Source: Metaruminococcus_A gallistercoris (GTDB taxonomy: Bacteria; Bacillota; Clostridia; Oscillospirales; Ruminococcaceae). Taken from it: 18,985 nucleotides of DNA. The stretch spans positions 1-18,985 of the forward strand of contig CAJFNQ010000042.1 in NCBI GenBank assembly GCA_904394975.1, in the 5' to 3' direction. Every line of letters starts with the position of its first letter. The stretch's first letter is position 1. The notes beneath the pieces are model-generated. The model was given only the letters and a program-made list of their open reading frames with translations. It had not been told where the DNA came from and did not search any database. Below are positions 6,458 through 14,778 of the stretch, piece by piece. The translations under genes and the position numbers were made by a program.

Positions 6458-6576
6458 CCGTAAAAAAGTTGTCAGTTTTGGGAACAGCGTCAAAATTCAT
6501 CATTCCCGCGGTCGCTCAAGGGATAAACCGCTGCCGAGAAAGGCGGTCCCGCCCGTGAAGAGTGAAAAACAAGCGC

Positions 6577-6610
6577 AAAAAAGCCCGTGCCGTGCTGGTA
6601 CGGGCTTTTT
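6577..6610 (-). terminator. Terminator of valS-folC operon
   Basis: An 11-bp stem AAAAAGCCCGT / ACGGGCTTTTT (6610-6600 with 6588-6578) with an 11-nt loop and a T-run, starting 4 nt after the folC stop codon. Confidence 0.9.
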
Positions 6611-6613
6611 ATT

Positions 6614-7894
6614 TTATTGAGGATAGCGTTTCGCTGTTTCCCTGATCTCCGACGCAAGGTAGAGCGAACCGCAAACGATGACCATGCCGTCTTCGCCCAC
6701 AGCCTCCGCCGCACGCCGAAGCGCCGCGGAAAGCTCCGCCTCTGTCACGCAGTCACCGCAGTAAGCCGACGCCGCGCGGCAGAGCTCCTCTTTCGGAAGC
6801 GCGCGGGGGGAATGGATGTCCACCGCGACCACCCGCTTGCACATGGGGCAGATCTCCTTGAGCAAACACTGGTACTCTTTTTCCTTCAGCGCACCAATGA
6901 CCGCCGCCTTGGGCTGTGCCGGAAACTGCCGCAGGGTGCGCGCCAGCGCCTCCGCCCCGCCGGGGTTGTGCGCCCCGTCAATGACGATGAACGGGTGCTC
7001 ATGCATAAGCTCAAACCGTGCGGGGAACGCCGCGGCGGCGAGCCCCTGCTCCACCGCCTGCTGCGAAATGGAAAACCCTTTGCGGCGGAGGATCTCCACC
7101 GTTTGCAGCACCGAAAGGGCGTTATACGCCTGATGCTCTCCCACAAGGGGGATGTGGTACGGCTTTTCTTCATACACAAATCCGGTACCGTCCAGCCGGG
7201 TGCGGATGTCCTTCACCGCCGCAGGGCTCGGCAGATGCAACCGGCTCGCCGTTTTAGCGCACTGCCGCATCAGTTCCCCCACCACTTCCGGCGGGTTCAG
7301 TGCGTAGCAGACCACGTCGGTATCCTGCTTGACGATGCCCGCTTTCTGCCGGGCGATCTCTTCCAGCGTGCTGCCCAGCATGTCGGTATGGTCGAACGAG
7401 ACCGCCGTGATGACCGCCGCGAGCGGGGTGGGGATGACGTTGGTAGAATCATACAATCCGCCGATGCCCACCTCAAGGCAGACGATGTCACAGCGCTCCT
7501 CGTAAAAATACAGCATGCCAAGCGCCGTTACCAGCTCAAACTCCGCCACCGTTTCCCCTGCGGCGTTCATCTGCTCCACAAAGGGTCTCAGCCGTTCGGT
7601 CAGTTCCGCCAACTTTTCAGGCGGGATCATTTCGCCGTTTATCTGAAACCGCTCTCTGAAATCCAACACAAACGGGGAGATAAAACTGCCGGTGCGGTAA
7701 CCCGCCTGCCGCAGCACCGAAGCGAGCATCATGGTGGTGGAACCCTTGCCGTTGGTGCCCGCGATGTGCACAAAGCGAAGCTTTTGGTGCGGATCTCCCA
7801 CAAGCGAAAGCAGCTTCCGCACCCGGTCAAGCCCGGGTTTCGGGCCGAACCGCTTTTGGGAATGGATGTAGGAAACCGCCTCTTCGCAGGTCAT
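6614..7894 (-). CDS. folC: Folylpolyglutamate synthase / dihydrofolate synthase
   Basis: A Mur-ligase-family enzyme that adds glutamate to folates (and, if bifunctional, to dihydropteroate) using ATP. The chosen ATG (7894) has AAAGGA eight bases upstream and gives 426 aa; a longer TTG-started frame would overlap valS and has no better SD. The P-loop GTNGKGST spans 46-53. Other landmarks are TGSFISPFVLDFRERFQING, CLEVGIGGLYDSTN, the SFDHTDMLGSTLEEIARQKAG segment, and IDGAHNPGGAEAL in the C-terminal domain. It starts 13 nt after valS and is probably expressed from the valS T-box transcript, as in many Firmicutes. Confidence 0.96.
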   Translation of the reverse strand: MTCEEAVSYIHSQKRFGPKPGLDRVRKLLSLVGDPHQKLRFVHIAGTNGKGSTTMMLASVLRQAGYRTGSFISPFVLDFRERFQINGEMIPPEKLAELTERLRPFVEQMNAAGETVAEFELVTALGMLYFYEERCDIVCLEVGIGGLYDSTNVIPTPLAAVITAVSFDHTDMLGSTLEEIARQKAGIVKQDTDVVCYALNPPEVVGELMRQCAKTASRLHLPSPAAVKDIRTRLDGTGFVYEEKPYHIPLVGEHQAYNALSVLQTVEILRRKGFSISQQAVEQGLAAAAFPARFELMHEHPFIVIDGAHNPGGAEALARTLRQFPAQPKAAVIGALKEKEYQCLLKEICPMCKRVVAVDIHSPRALPKEELCRAASAYCGDCVTEAELSAALRRAAEAVGEDGMVIVCGSLYLASEIRETAKRYPQ

Positions 7895-7907
7895 ACGCTC
7901 ACTTCCT

Positions 7908-10526
7908 TTAACCAAGAGCCTTCAAGCTCTGCTGGATGTTCGCCATGCGCTCCTGCGCGCGGGCGAGCTTTTCTTTTTCCTGTTCCACGATCTTTTCCGG
8001 CGCTTTTGCCAAAAACTTCTCGTTTCCGAGCTTTCCGCTGATGATGGAAATATCCTTCTCACAGGCGGCAAGCTCTTTATTCAAACGCGCCAGCTCCTTC
8101 TCCCGGTCGATGAGGTCGGAAAGCGGGATGAAGATACGCGCGCTGTCGGTCACAGCGGAAACAGCACCGTCCATCTGGAACTCGGGCGCGATCTCCACTT
8201 CCGAAGCGCCGGCAAGGCGTTTTAAGAATTTTTCGCCGGCGGCAAAGGTCTGGGCGTACGGTGTTCCAATGTACACCTTCGCTTTGCGGGAAGGCGGAAC
8301 GTTCATTTCAGCACGCGCGTTGCGGATGGCTTTGATGGCATCCACCACACGTTCAAAGTCGCGCTCCTCTTCCGCAAACGCAAGTGCCTCGCTGTATTCC
8401 GGGAAGCGGGAGATCATGATGCTTTCGCCGGTGTGCGGAAGCGCCTGCCAGATCTCTTCGGTGATGAACGGCATGAACGGATGCAGCAGCTTGAGGGTGT
8501 TGGTCATAACATACACAAGCACCTTCTGCGCGCAGAGGGATTCCTCCCCGCCTGCCTGCAGCCGCGCCTTGCACAGCTCAATATACCAGTCGCAGAAAAC
8601 ATCCCAGATAAAGTCGTACAGCTTCGCCACAGCAATGCCGAGCTCGAACTTATCCAGATTTTCAGTGACCTGACGGACCAGCTCGTTGTACTTGGAAAGC
8701 ACCCATTTATCCTCGGTGGTGAGGGTCTCCGGCAGGGATTCGTCGGTCACCTCGTCGGAAAGGTTCATCAAAATAAACCGAGAAGCGTTCCACAGCTTGT
8801 TCGCGAAGTTGCGGCTTGCGCGGACCTTGTCGTCCGAATAGCGCATGTCGTTTCCGGGGCTGTTGCCGGTCGCGAGCATGAAGCGCAGCGCGTCGGCGCC
8901 GAACTCATCAATGACAACCAGCGGGTCGATGCCGTTGCCCAACGACTTGGACATCTTTCTGCCCTGCGCATCACGCACGATACCGTGGATAAACACCGTG
9001 TCAAACGGGGTTTTTCCGGTCTGCTCCAGCGCGGAGAAGATCATGCGGGCCACCCAGAAAAAGATGATGTCGTACCCGGTGACCAGTGTGGAGGTCGGGT
9101 AGAAATATTTGAAATCCTCGGTCTCTTCGGGCCAGCCAAGGGTGGAAAACGGCCAGAGCGCAGAAGAAAACCAGGTGTCCAGTGTGTCTTCGTCCTGGTG
9201 CATGGTGCCGCCGCATTTCGGGCAGGTGTGAACGTCAGTCTTGGAGACGACCATCTCGCCGCAGTCGTCGCAGTAATACGCCGGGATGCGGTGCCCCCAC
9301 CAGAGCTGACGGGAGATGCACCAGTCTTTGATGTTCTCCATCCAGTGGAAGTAGATCTTCTCAAACCGCTCGGGGATGAAGCGGGTCTCGCCGTTGCGCA
9401 CCGCCTCAATGGCCGGTTTGGCGAGCGGCTCCATCTTGACGAACCACTGTTTGGAAACACGCGGCTCAACCGTAGTGCTGCAGCGGTAGCAGCTTCCCAC
9501 GTTGTGGTTGTGGTCTTTCACTTTGACAAGGAAGCCTTCTTTTTCCAGGTCAGCGACAATGGCTTTACGCGCCTCGTAGCGGTCCATGCCCTCGTAGCGG
9601 CCGCCGTTTTCGTTGATGTGCGCATCGTCGGTCATCACGTTGATGACCGGCAGGTCATGCCGCAGGCCGACTTCGAAGTCGTTCGGGTCGTGCGCCGGGG
9701 TGATCTTCACCGCACCGGTACCAAACTCCATGTCAACATAACTGTCCGCCACGACCGGGATCTCGCGCCCGACGAGCGGCAGGATGAGCATTTTGCCCAC
9801 CATGTCTTTGTAGCGCTCATCCTCCGGATTGACCGCGACAGCGGTATCGCCCAGCAGGGTCTCCGGACGGGTAGTAGCGATCTCAACAAAACCGCTTCCA
9901 TCCGCGAGCGGGTAGTTGATGTGCCAGAAATGGCCGGCCTGTTCGCTGTATTCCACCTCCGCGTCAGAAATGGAGGTCTTGCAGTGCGGGCACCAGTTGA
10001 TGATACGCTCCCCGCGGTAGATGAGCCCTTTCTCGTACAAACGCACGAATACTTCTTTTACCGCTTCGGAACAGCCTTCGTCCAGCGTAAAGCGCTCACG
10101 GCTCCAGTCGCAGGAGGTACCCAGCTTTTTGAGCTGTTCCACAATGCGGCCGCCGTACTGTTTTTTCCACTCCCATGCGCGTTCTAAAAACTTCTCACGC
10201 CCAAGGTCCTGTTTGGAAACGCCTTCCTTGCGCATTGCCTCCACGATCTTCGCTTCGGTCGCAATGGACGCATGGTCGGTGCCCGGGATCCAGAGCGCGG
10301 CGTAGCCCTGCATCCGTTTGTAGCGGATGAGAATGTCCTGCAGCGTCTCATCCAGCGCGTGCCCCATGTGGAGCTGGCCGGTGATGTTCGGCGGCGGGAT
10401 GACGATGGTATACGGTTTTTTCTCCGGATCGGGCGACGCGGTAAAATAGCCGCCGTCCATCCAGAACTGATAGGTCCTGTCCTCTACGCTTTTGGGGTTG
10501 TAGAGCTTTTCCAGTTCTTTTGCCAT
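7908..10526 (-). CDS. valS: Valyl-tRNA synthetase
   Basis: A class I aminoacyl-tRNA synthetase that charges tRNA-Val, with an editing domain that clears Thr-tRNA-Val. The ATG at 10526 has AGGAGG just upstream and gives 872 aa, the usual length; a longer in-frame version would run into the T-box terminator. Landmarks are PPPNITGQLHMGH (HIGH motif at 53-56), the editing domain at about 190-350, a zinc site Cys419/422/435/438, KMSKS at 524-528, and a C-terminal coiled-coil arm (last about 65 residues, REKELARLNKELAACEKDI). It is preceded by a T-box leader and followed after 13 nt by folC. Confidence 0.99.
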   Translation of the reverse strand: MAKELEKLYNPKSVEDRTYQFWMDGGYFTASPDPEKKPYTIVIPPPNITGQLHMGHALDETLQDILIRYKRMQGYAALWIPGTDHASIATEAKIVEAMRKEGVSKQDLGREKFLERAWEWKKQYGGRIVEQLKKLGTSCDWSRERFTLDEGCSEAVKEVFVRLYEKGLIYRGERIINWCPHCKTSISDAEVEYSEQAGHFWHINYPLADGSGFVEIATTRPETLLGDTAVAVNPEDERYKDMVGKMLILPLVGREIPVVADSYVDMEFGTGAVKITPAHDPNDFEVGLRHDLPVINVMTDDAHINENGGRYEGMDRYEARKAIVADLEKEGFLVKVKDHNHNVGSCYRCSTTVEPRVSKQWFVKMEPLAKPAIEAVRNGETRFIPERFEKIYFHWMENIKDWCISRQLWWGHRIPAYYCDDCGEMVVSKTDVHTCPKCGGTMHQDEDTLDTWFSSALWPFSTLGWPEETEDFKYFYPTSTLVTGYDIIFFWVARMIFSALEQTGKTPFDTVFIHGIVRDAQGRKMSKSLGNGIDPLVVIDEFGADALRFMLATGNSPGNDMRYSDDKVRASRNFANKLWNASRFILMNLSDEVTDESLPETLTTEDKWVLSKYNELVRQVTENLDKFELGIAVAKLYDFIWDVFCDWYIELCKARLQAGGEESLCAQKVLVYVMTNTLKLLHPFMPFITEEIWQALPHTGESIMISRFPEYSEALAFAEEERDFERVVDAIKAIRNARAEMNVPPSRKAKVYIGTPYAQTFAAGEKFLKRLAGASEVEIAPEFQMDGAVSAVTDSARIFIPLSDLIDREKELARLNKELAACEKDISIISGKLGNEKFLAKAPEKIVEQEKEKLARAQERMANIQQSLKALG

Positions 10527-10839
10527 AAAATCCTCCTCTGAATACAACACGCGGATATCCCACAAAAAGAAAAACCGCCCCGAACAAACCTGTTCAGGGC
10601 GGGCAAACGTCCGCGGTACCACCTGATTTCGAAGCCTTTTGCTTCGCACTCGCCGGCACTTTCATGCCGTGCCCGGATAACGGCGGGCTCACCGTCAGCG
10701 CTTAACCGCAAAACCGGTTCGGCGCTAAGGCTCCAGGGCGACTTCAACACGACCCGACCGAAAGCTTACACCAACCGCTTCCTCTCTCTGCGCCGGGAAC
10801 TGCGCCTACTCCTCCCTGTCACTGCCTGTAACGATTATT
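10527..10839 (-). promoter_or_regulatory. T-box riboswitch (tRNA-Val) leader of valS
   Basis: The leader senses uncharged tRNA and allows read-through into valS when valine or charging is short. The T-box core TGGTACCGCGG is at 10621-10611. Stem I shows an AGAGAGG element and a GGTTGGTGTAAGC terminal-loop element (about 10788-10763). The specifier is most likely GUC (Val, 10742-10740), placed after GAA and before a purine and CCCTGGAGC, as the family expects. A terminator hairpin follows the T-box, and a consensus promoter precedes the leader. Confidence 0.93.
10570..10603 (-). terminator. Conditional T-box terminator of valS
   Basis: CCGCCC-TGAACA pairs with TGTTCG-GGGCGG (10603-10575) around a GGTT loop and is followed by TTTTTCTTTTT. 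The T-box sequence just upstream can form the competing antiterminator when bound by uncharged tRNA. Confidence 0.9.
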
Positions 10840-10845
10840 AAAATT

Positions 10846-10874
10846 AGTATACCCACAAAAACGTCGTTTGTCAA
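10846..10874 (-). promoter_or_regulatory. Sigma-A promoter for valS-folC
   Basis: TTGACA (10874-10869), a 17-nt spacer and TATACT (10851-10846); a near-consensus housekeeping promoter. Transcription should start close to 10839. Confidence 0.9.
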
Positions 10875-11225
10875 CCGTGCCCCGCGCGAAAACGCGCCGT
10901 TTTCCCGGGGATTCGCGCCGCTGTTCAGCAGTTCAGCTCCCAAGTTGCGGCAGGACGGTTTGTCTCGTGTGATTTTACGCTGTAAAAATGGGTTTGGAGC
11001 ACGCGGCACTGCCAAACGCAGGATAAAAACAGCCCGCTGAATCATCCTCGCCGCCGCTTTCATCGTTCCGTACGCAAACACCGGCACAGCCGTTTGCCGC
11101 ACGCAAAAGCACCGCGTCGCTTTTTCAAACCCTGCAAACGCTCCTTTTACAAATCGCCGCTTTATAAAACACAAACTCTCTTTGCAAACGGGCGCCCGTT
11201 TTCCAACAGAAAAGCGTTCATTTGC
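10875..11225. other. Intergenic region upstream of the valS promoter
   Basis: About 350 nt with no credible gene. A Lys/Arg-rich minus-strand frame crosses it but has no SD and runs over the valS promoter. It contains a 16-nt perfect palindrome AAACGGGCGCCCGTTT (11186-11201), a small GCGCG-AAAA-CGCGC hairpin (10884-10897) and several scattered GCAAACG/GCAAAAG words. I recognise no RNA family here. Confidence 0.5.
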
Positions 11226-11263
11226 AAAAAACAAACGCCGCCTTTTCAAAAAGCGGCGCTTTG
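11226..11263 (-). terminator. Terminator after rqcH
   Basis: CAAA-CGCCGC arms pair with GCGGCG-TTTG (one bulged base), followed on the minus strand by TTTTTT (11231-11226). It lies about 60 nt after the rqcH stop. The reverse strand also ends in a T-rich stretch, so it might work in both directions, although no plus-strand gene is seen. Confidence 0.75.
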
Positions 11264-11320
11264 TTTCTTTCACGTTTTATAAAATGCCGCCGAGCGGCTG
11301 TTTTGCAAGCCCTCACGGGC

Positions 11321-13090
11321 TTACTTCTGCTTTTCCACCGCAAGCCGTTTGACCAGTTCCTCATCCGGAGTGACATAAGCCGTCTGATAATTTTCAAAGA
11401 TGACCATTCCCGGCTTCGCGCCGTTCGGCTTGTGCACATGGCGTATCTCGGTGTAATCCACCGGCACCTGCACCGAACCCTGCGCCTTGCTGTGGTAAGC
11501 GGCAATGATCGCCGCCTCTTCCAGCGTGCGGTCGGGCGGGGTGGCGCCTTCCGTCACGACAATGACATGCGAGCCGGGGATGTTATGGGTGTGAAACCAC
11601 ACGTCGTGATTGCGCGCCTCCCGCATGGAAAGCCGGTCGTTCTGCTTGTTGTTCCGCCCGCAGAGGATGGTGAACCCATCGCTCGAGCGGAACCGCAGCG
11701 GCGGCTTCGGCTTGAGCTGTTTCAAGTTTTTGCGGTGATAACCGCGCAGATACCCGCCGTCGATAAGCTCCTCACGAATCTCCAGCAGCTCGCTTTCCCC
11801 GGTGGTGCGGCTCACCTCGTCAAAGACCGAATCAAGGTAGATGAGCTCTTCCTCCCCCTGCCGGATGAGACCGGTCAGCATCCCCTCCGCCGTGGCGGCT
11901 TTGCGGTATTCGCTGTAATAATGCTGCGCGTTCTGCGACGGGGTGCGGGAAGGGTCGAGCGGGATGGTAACAGGCGGGCAGTCCGCCTCATAAAAGTTTT
12001 CCAGCGTTGCCTGCTGCATCCCTTTTTCCAACCGGTAGAGGTTGGAGTTTAACAGGTCGCCGAACATTTTGAGCTTATCCCGCTCCCCGCAGGCGGCAAG
12101 CTCCTGCCGCTGTGCTTCCAGCTTGCGCTGGGTCCGCTCGGTGCGGTTTAATATGAGCTTGAGCAGGTCGTTGGAACGCTGCTTCATCCGCGCAATCTGG
12201 TCGCGGCGGGAATAAAAATCATCCAACAGAGTGCAGGGGGAATCATAGGGCTTGGTCAGCATGGCGGCGCCGTACTGATGTACCTCCACAAAGCAGAAAT
12301 CCTTCGGCGCGCCGGAGCGGTCAAGCACCATGGTGATGTGCGGCGTCCCCGCAGAAAGGTCTTCCCGCACACGGTTGAGGTAGAAGCCCAGCCGGTCGAA
12401 CTGCTCGTCGGTACATTCGCTGCGCGCGGGGTCGTCCCCCCGGCAGGCGTAATGCACCGCCTCCCGCGCGAACAGCGGGGAAATGCCCTGCAAAACCCCC
12501 ACCAGCGTTTTGGAAAGCGCCTGTTCCTTCGGGAAAGCGCGCACCGCCTCAAAGATCCGCCCGTTGTCCGCCTCAAACAGGTTGAGTTTATCCTGCACCG
12601 GCGGCAGAGTGTAATCCATCTGCGGGAGGACCGGCCGCACGCTGGACATTTCCATATCCACCCGCTTGATCGCGTCGATCACCTTTCCCTTTTCATTGAT
12701 GATGATGAGGTTGCTGTGCCGGCCCATGATCTCCACCGCCAGGGTGACGGTCACAAGGTCGCCCAGCTCGTTGACCGCTTCAAAGTCGAGGTAGGCTACC
12801 CGGTCGAGCCCCAACTGCCGCACCGCCATCAGCTTTCCGCCGCCGAGATGTTTGCGCAACAGCATGCAGAACATGGGCGGCGCCTTCGGGTTTTCCAGCG
12901 TCACCCCGGTAAAATGCAGGCGCGGGCTGCTTGCTCCCACGTTGATGAGCAGCTTCTCGCTCCCGCTGCGATGGCGCAGGGTGATGACGATCTCCTCACG
13001 CGATGGTTGGTGGATCTTATCCACCCGCGCGCCGACCGCCTCCTGCAATTCTTTCATAATACACGATAAAAAAACACCATCCAGTGCCAA
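11321..13090 (-). CDS. rqcH: Ribosome quality control protein RqcH (NFACT/FbpA family)
   Basis: RqcH binds 50S subunits that carry stalled peptidyl-tRNA and recruits tRNA-Ala to add C-terminal alanine tails for degradation. I choose TTG at 13090 (589 aa): AGGTGAG lies just upstream and the protein begins ALDGVFL, as in the family. The NFACT-N domain carries Asp96-Arg97 in GLDRVAY, matching the Asp-Arg pair needed for tailing. Central coiled coils span roughly 290-420. The NFACT-R domain includes SSDGFTILCGRNNKQNDRLS and DVWFHTHNIPGSHVIV. The older name, fibronectin-binding protein A, is misleading. A terminator lies immediately upstream, with a possible promoter inside it. Confidence 0.95.
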   Translation of the reverse strand: MALDGVFLSCIMKELQEAVGARVDKIHQPSREEIVITLRHRSGSEKLLINVGASSPRLHFTGVTLENPKAPPMFCMLLRKHLGGGKLMAVRQLGLDRVAYLDFEAVNELGDLVTVTLAVEIMGRHSNLIIINEKGKVIDAIKRVDMEMSSVRPVLPQMDYTLPPVQDKLNLFEADNGRIFEAVRAFPKEQALSKTLVGVLQGISPLFAREAVHYACRGDDPARSECTDEQFDRLGFYLNRVREDLSAGTPHITMVLDRSGAPKDFCFVEVHQYGAAMLTKPYDSPCTLLDDFYSRRDQIARMKQRSNDLLKLILNRTERTQRKLEAQRQELAACGERDKLKMFGDLLNSNLYRLEKGMQQATLENFYEADCPPVTIPLDPSRTPSQNAQHYYSEYRKAATAEGMLTGLIRQGEEELIYLDSVFDEVSRTTGESELLEIREELIDGGYLRGYHRKNLKQLKPKPPLRFRSSDGFTILCGRNNKQNDRLSMREARNHDVWFHTHNIPGSHVIVVTEGATPPDRTLEEAAIIAAYHSKAQGSVQVPVDYTEIRHVHKPNGAKPGMVIFENYQTAYVTPDEELVKRLAVEKQK

Positions 13091-13104
13091 TCGTCTCACC
13101 TACT

Positions 13105-13155
13105 ACAAAAATAAAATACGTGTTTTGCTTTTTATTGTACCACAGCAAAACACGT
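13105..13155 (-). terminator. Terminator of MFS-trmK-nif3 operon
   Basis: Perfect 11-bp stem ACGTGTTTTGC / GCAAAACACGT (13155-13145 with 13128-13118), 16-nt loop, then ATTTTATTTTT. The T-tract ends less than 10 nt before the rqcH SD, 150 nt after the nif3 stop. Confidence 0.88.
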
Positions 13156-13163
13156 TCCGGCAA
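13134..13163 (-). promoter_or_regulatory. Candidate promoter for rqcH inside the terminator
   Basis: TACAAT (13139-13134) lies in the terminator loop, with TTGCCG (13163-13158) 18 nt upstream and a TG-rich stretch before the -10. Transcription would start in the 3' arm near 13127 and give a short leader of about 37 nt. The -35 is weak, so this is tentative. Confidence 0.4.
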
Positions 13164-13305
13164 ATCCGTTTCAACTTTTTATATTAGACCCGATTTCCCT
13201 TGCGTCCCCGCCCGCATTTGATACGGCGCGGAACGCAAAACCGGTGTTGGGAGCATTTTCACCCAAACGAGAGCCCATCCCCGGGCGCAAACAAAACTAC
13301 GCCGC

Positions 13306-14061
13306 TTACCGCACCCAGCGAAACAGCGGGCGATTCGCTTCCGGTTCAAAGAATGAAACCTCCGGGAATGCTTCGCTCAGCTCCCGAATCAGCGCGGGCA
13401 CCACGACCGTCTCGGTCTCAAAATGGCCTGCGTCCACCACCGTGAGCCCGTTATCCCGCGCGAAGACCGCCTCATGGTGTTTCACCTCGCCGGTCAGGAG
13501 CGCGTCGCAGCCGTCCAAAAGCGCGTCTTCCACATACGAGCCGCCCGCACCGGAGCAGATGGCCACCTTTTTCACCGGCCGGACGCCCAGCACCGCGCGC
13601 ACTCCGTCCGCCGAAAGCATCTTCCGGCAGCGGGAAGCGAATTCCTCCGGCGATTCCGGCTCTGCAAGAACCCCCTGCCGGAGCAGGCCGTCCTCCGCAA
13701 CCGTCACATCGGTCAGGCCGAGCATCCCGGCGAGGATGTCATTGATGCCGCCGGGCGCCTTATCCAAACAGGTGTGGCTGGAAAGCACCGCCATCCCCAG
13801 CCGAACGCACTCGTACGCAATGCTTCCCGCGCAAAGGCTTTTGAGCGGGTGAAAGATGACCGGGTGATGGGTGATGATGAGCTGCGCATCCCGCGCAGAC
13901 GCTTCCTTGAGCACGCTTGCGGTCACATCCAGCGCAACGGCGCAGCGGCGCACCTCTCTGTGAGGGGAGCCGATGAGAAAGCCCGAATTGTCAAACCCCT
14001 CCTGTAAGGAAAAGGGGTATTTTTCATCAAGATATTTGTAAATCTGCTGAACCTGTGCCAT
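13306..14061 (-). CDS. Nif3-like dinuclear metal-centre protein (DUF34)
   Basis: A 251-aa member of the Nif3/YqfO family, often labelled GTP cyclohydrolase I type 2 although its true reaction is uncertain. Metal-ligand motifs are present: THHPVIF (His65-His66), HTCLDKAPGGIND (Asp100) and, near the C terminus, GHFETE. The N-terminal EGFDNSGFLIG is typical. It is the short form, lacking the PII-like insert of Bacillus YqfO. The ATG has GGGAGGA four bases upstream. It follows trmK by 18 nt; the trmK-nif3 pair is widely conserved in Firmicutes. Confidence 0.95.
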   Translation of the reverse strand: MAQVQQIYKYLDEKYPFSLQEGFDNSGFLIGSPHREVRRCAVALDVTASVLKEASARDAQLIITHHPVIFHPLKSLCAGSIAYECVRLGMAVLSSHTCLDKAPGGINDILAGMLGLTDVTVAEDGLLRQGVLAEPESPEEFASRCRKMLSADGVRAVLGVRPVKKVAICSGAGGSYVEDALLDGCDALLTGEVKHHEAVFARDNGLTVVDAGHFETETVVVPALIRELSEAFPEVSFFEPEANRPLFRWVR

Positions 14062-14079
14062 GCGTTCCTCCCAGTCCGT

Positions 14080-14778
14080 TCAATCCAAATCCAAACACTT
14101 TAAAAACCGCTCCCGAAGCGCGCGCAGCTGCTCCACCCGGGACCGGTCGCTTTGTTCGGCGCGCAACAGCCCGGCAAGCTGCTTTTCCACCCGCTCCAGC
14201 TCGTGCAGCAGGTAAAGGCGGTTATCCCCCAAAAAAGGAGCCATCGCCAGCCGGCCGGTGCGCGCGAACCATTCGTCGACCTCCGTTTTGTTTCCGGTAT
14301 AAACCGCCGTCATGACCGAATAAACAAACCGCGCGTCCTGCACAGCAGACTCTTCTGTAAGGGCGAACCCGTTTCGGTACAGGGTGCGGCGTAGAACATC
14401 CGCTTTGGTCATCGGCTGCAGGATGAACCGTTTGGCAGGGTCGTACAGCCGTTCATCCATCAGGATGGAGCCAATCAGGTCCCCGCCCATCCCGGCGATG
14501 ACAAAGTCGGTGACCTCCTCTGCCGGAAGGTTTTGGACACCATCCGACAACAGCGGGATAACGGCTTCTTTCAGCCCATACGCCGCGATGGTCGCCTCCG
14601 CCCGCTCAAGCGGTTCACGGTTTAGGTCAGCCGCATACACTTTCCGGCATCGTCCGGACAAAACCAGCGCGCAGGCAAGGTAACCGTGGTCGGTGCCGAT
14701 GTCTGCCGCTACCGCACCGGGGCGGACCTGTTCCGCAGCCGCCGTCAGCCGTTTATTCAGTTTGAGCGGTCTGTTCAA
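14080..14778 (-). CDS. trmK: tRNA (adenine-22-N1)-methyltransferase TrmK
   Basis: An S-adenosylmethionine-dependent enzyme that makes m1A22 in tRNA. The 232-aa protein has the SAM-binding motif ADIGTDHGYLA (25-35), ADLNREPLERA (motif II region) and the catalytic-region GMGGDLI (96-102), then a C-terminal coiled-coil (about 190-232). The start is TTG (14778), nine bases after GAGGAGG, inside the end of the MFS gene; the two genes overlap by 26 nt, which suggests translational coupling. nif3 follows at once. Confidence 0.95.
   Translation of the reverse strand: MNRPLKLNKRLTAAAEQVRPGAVAADIGTDHGYLACALVLSGRCRKVYAADLNREPLERAEATIAAYGLKEAVIPLLSDGVQNLPAEEVTDFVIAGMGGDLIGSILMDERLYDPAKRFILQPMTKADVLRRTLYRNGFALTEESAVQDARFVYSVMTAVYTGNKTEVDEWFARTGRLAMAPFLGDNRLYLLHELERVEKQLAGLLRAEQSDRSRVEQLRALRERFLKCLDLD

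Noticed and set aside
6493..6501. GATGAATTT on the minus strand, matching a SigH -10 (RnnGAATww), as the spoIIA promoter
   Set aside because: No RnAGGAwWW-like -35 is found 11-12 nt upstream, so the match alone is not enough to call a promoter.
5440..6558. A 372-codon plus-strand open frame
   Set aside because: It is antisense to spoIIAB, spoIIAA and part of sigF; His/Arg-rich composition is that of a reverse-frame shadow, with no domain resemblance.
6587..8041. A 484-codon plus-strand open frame
   Set aside because: Antisense to folC and the end of valS, very rich in Arg and His, with no SD; a shadow of high-GC codons.
8433..10187. A 584-codon plus-strand open frame
   Set aside because: Antisense to valS, which has intact HIGH and KMSKS motifs; the antisense product resembles nothing.
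10806..11273. A 155-codon minus-strand open frame upstream of valS
   Set aside because: It crosses the consensus valS promoter and the start of the T-box leader, overlaps the rqcH terminator, is dominated by Lys/Arg, and has no convincing SD.
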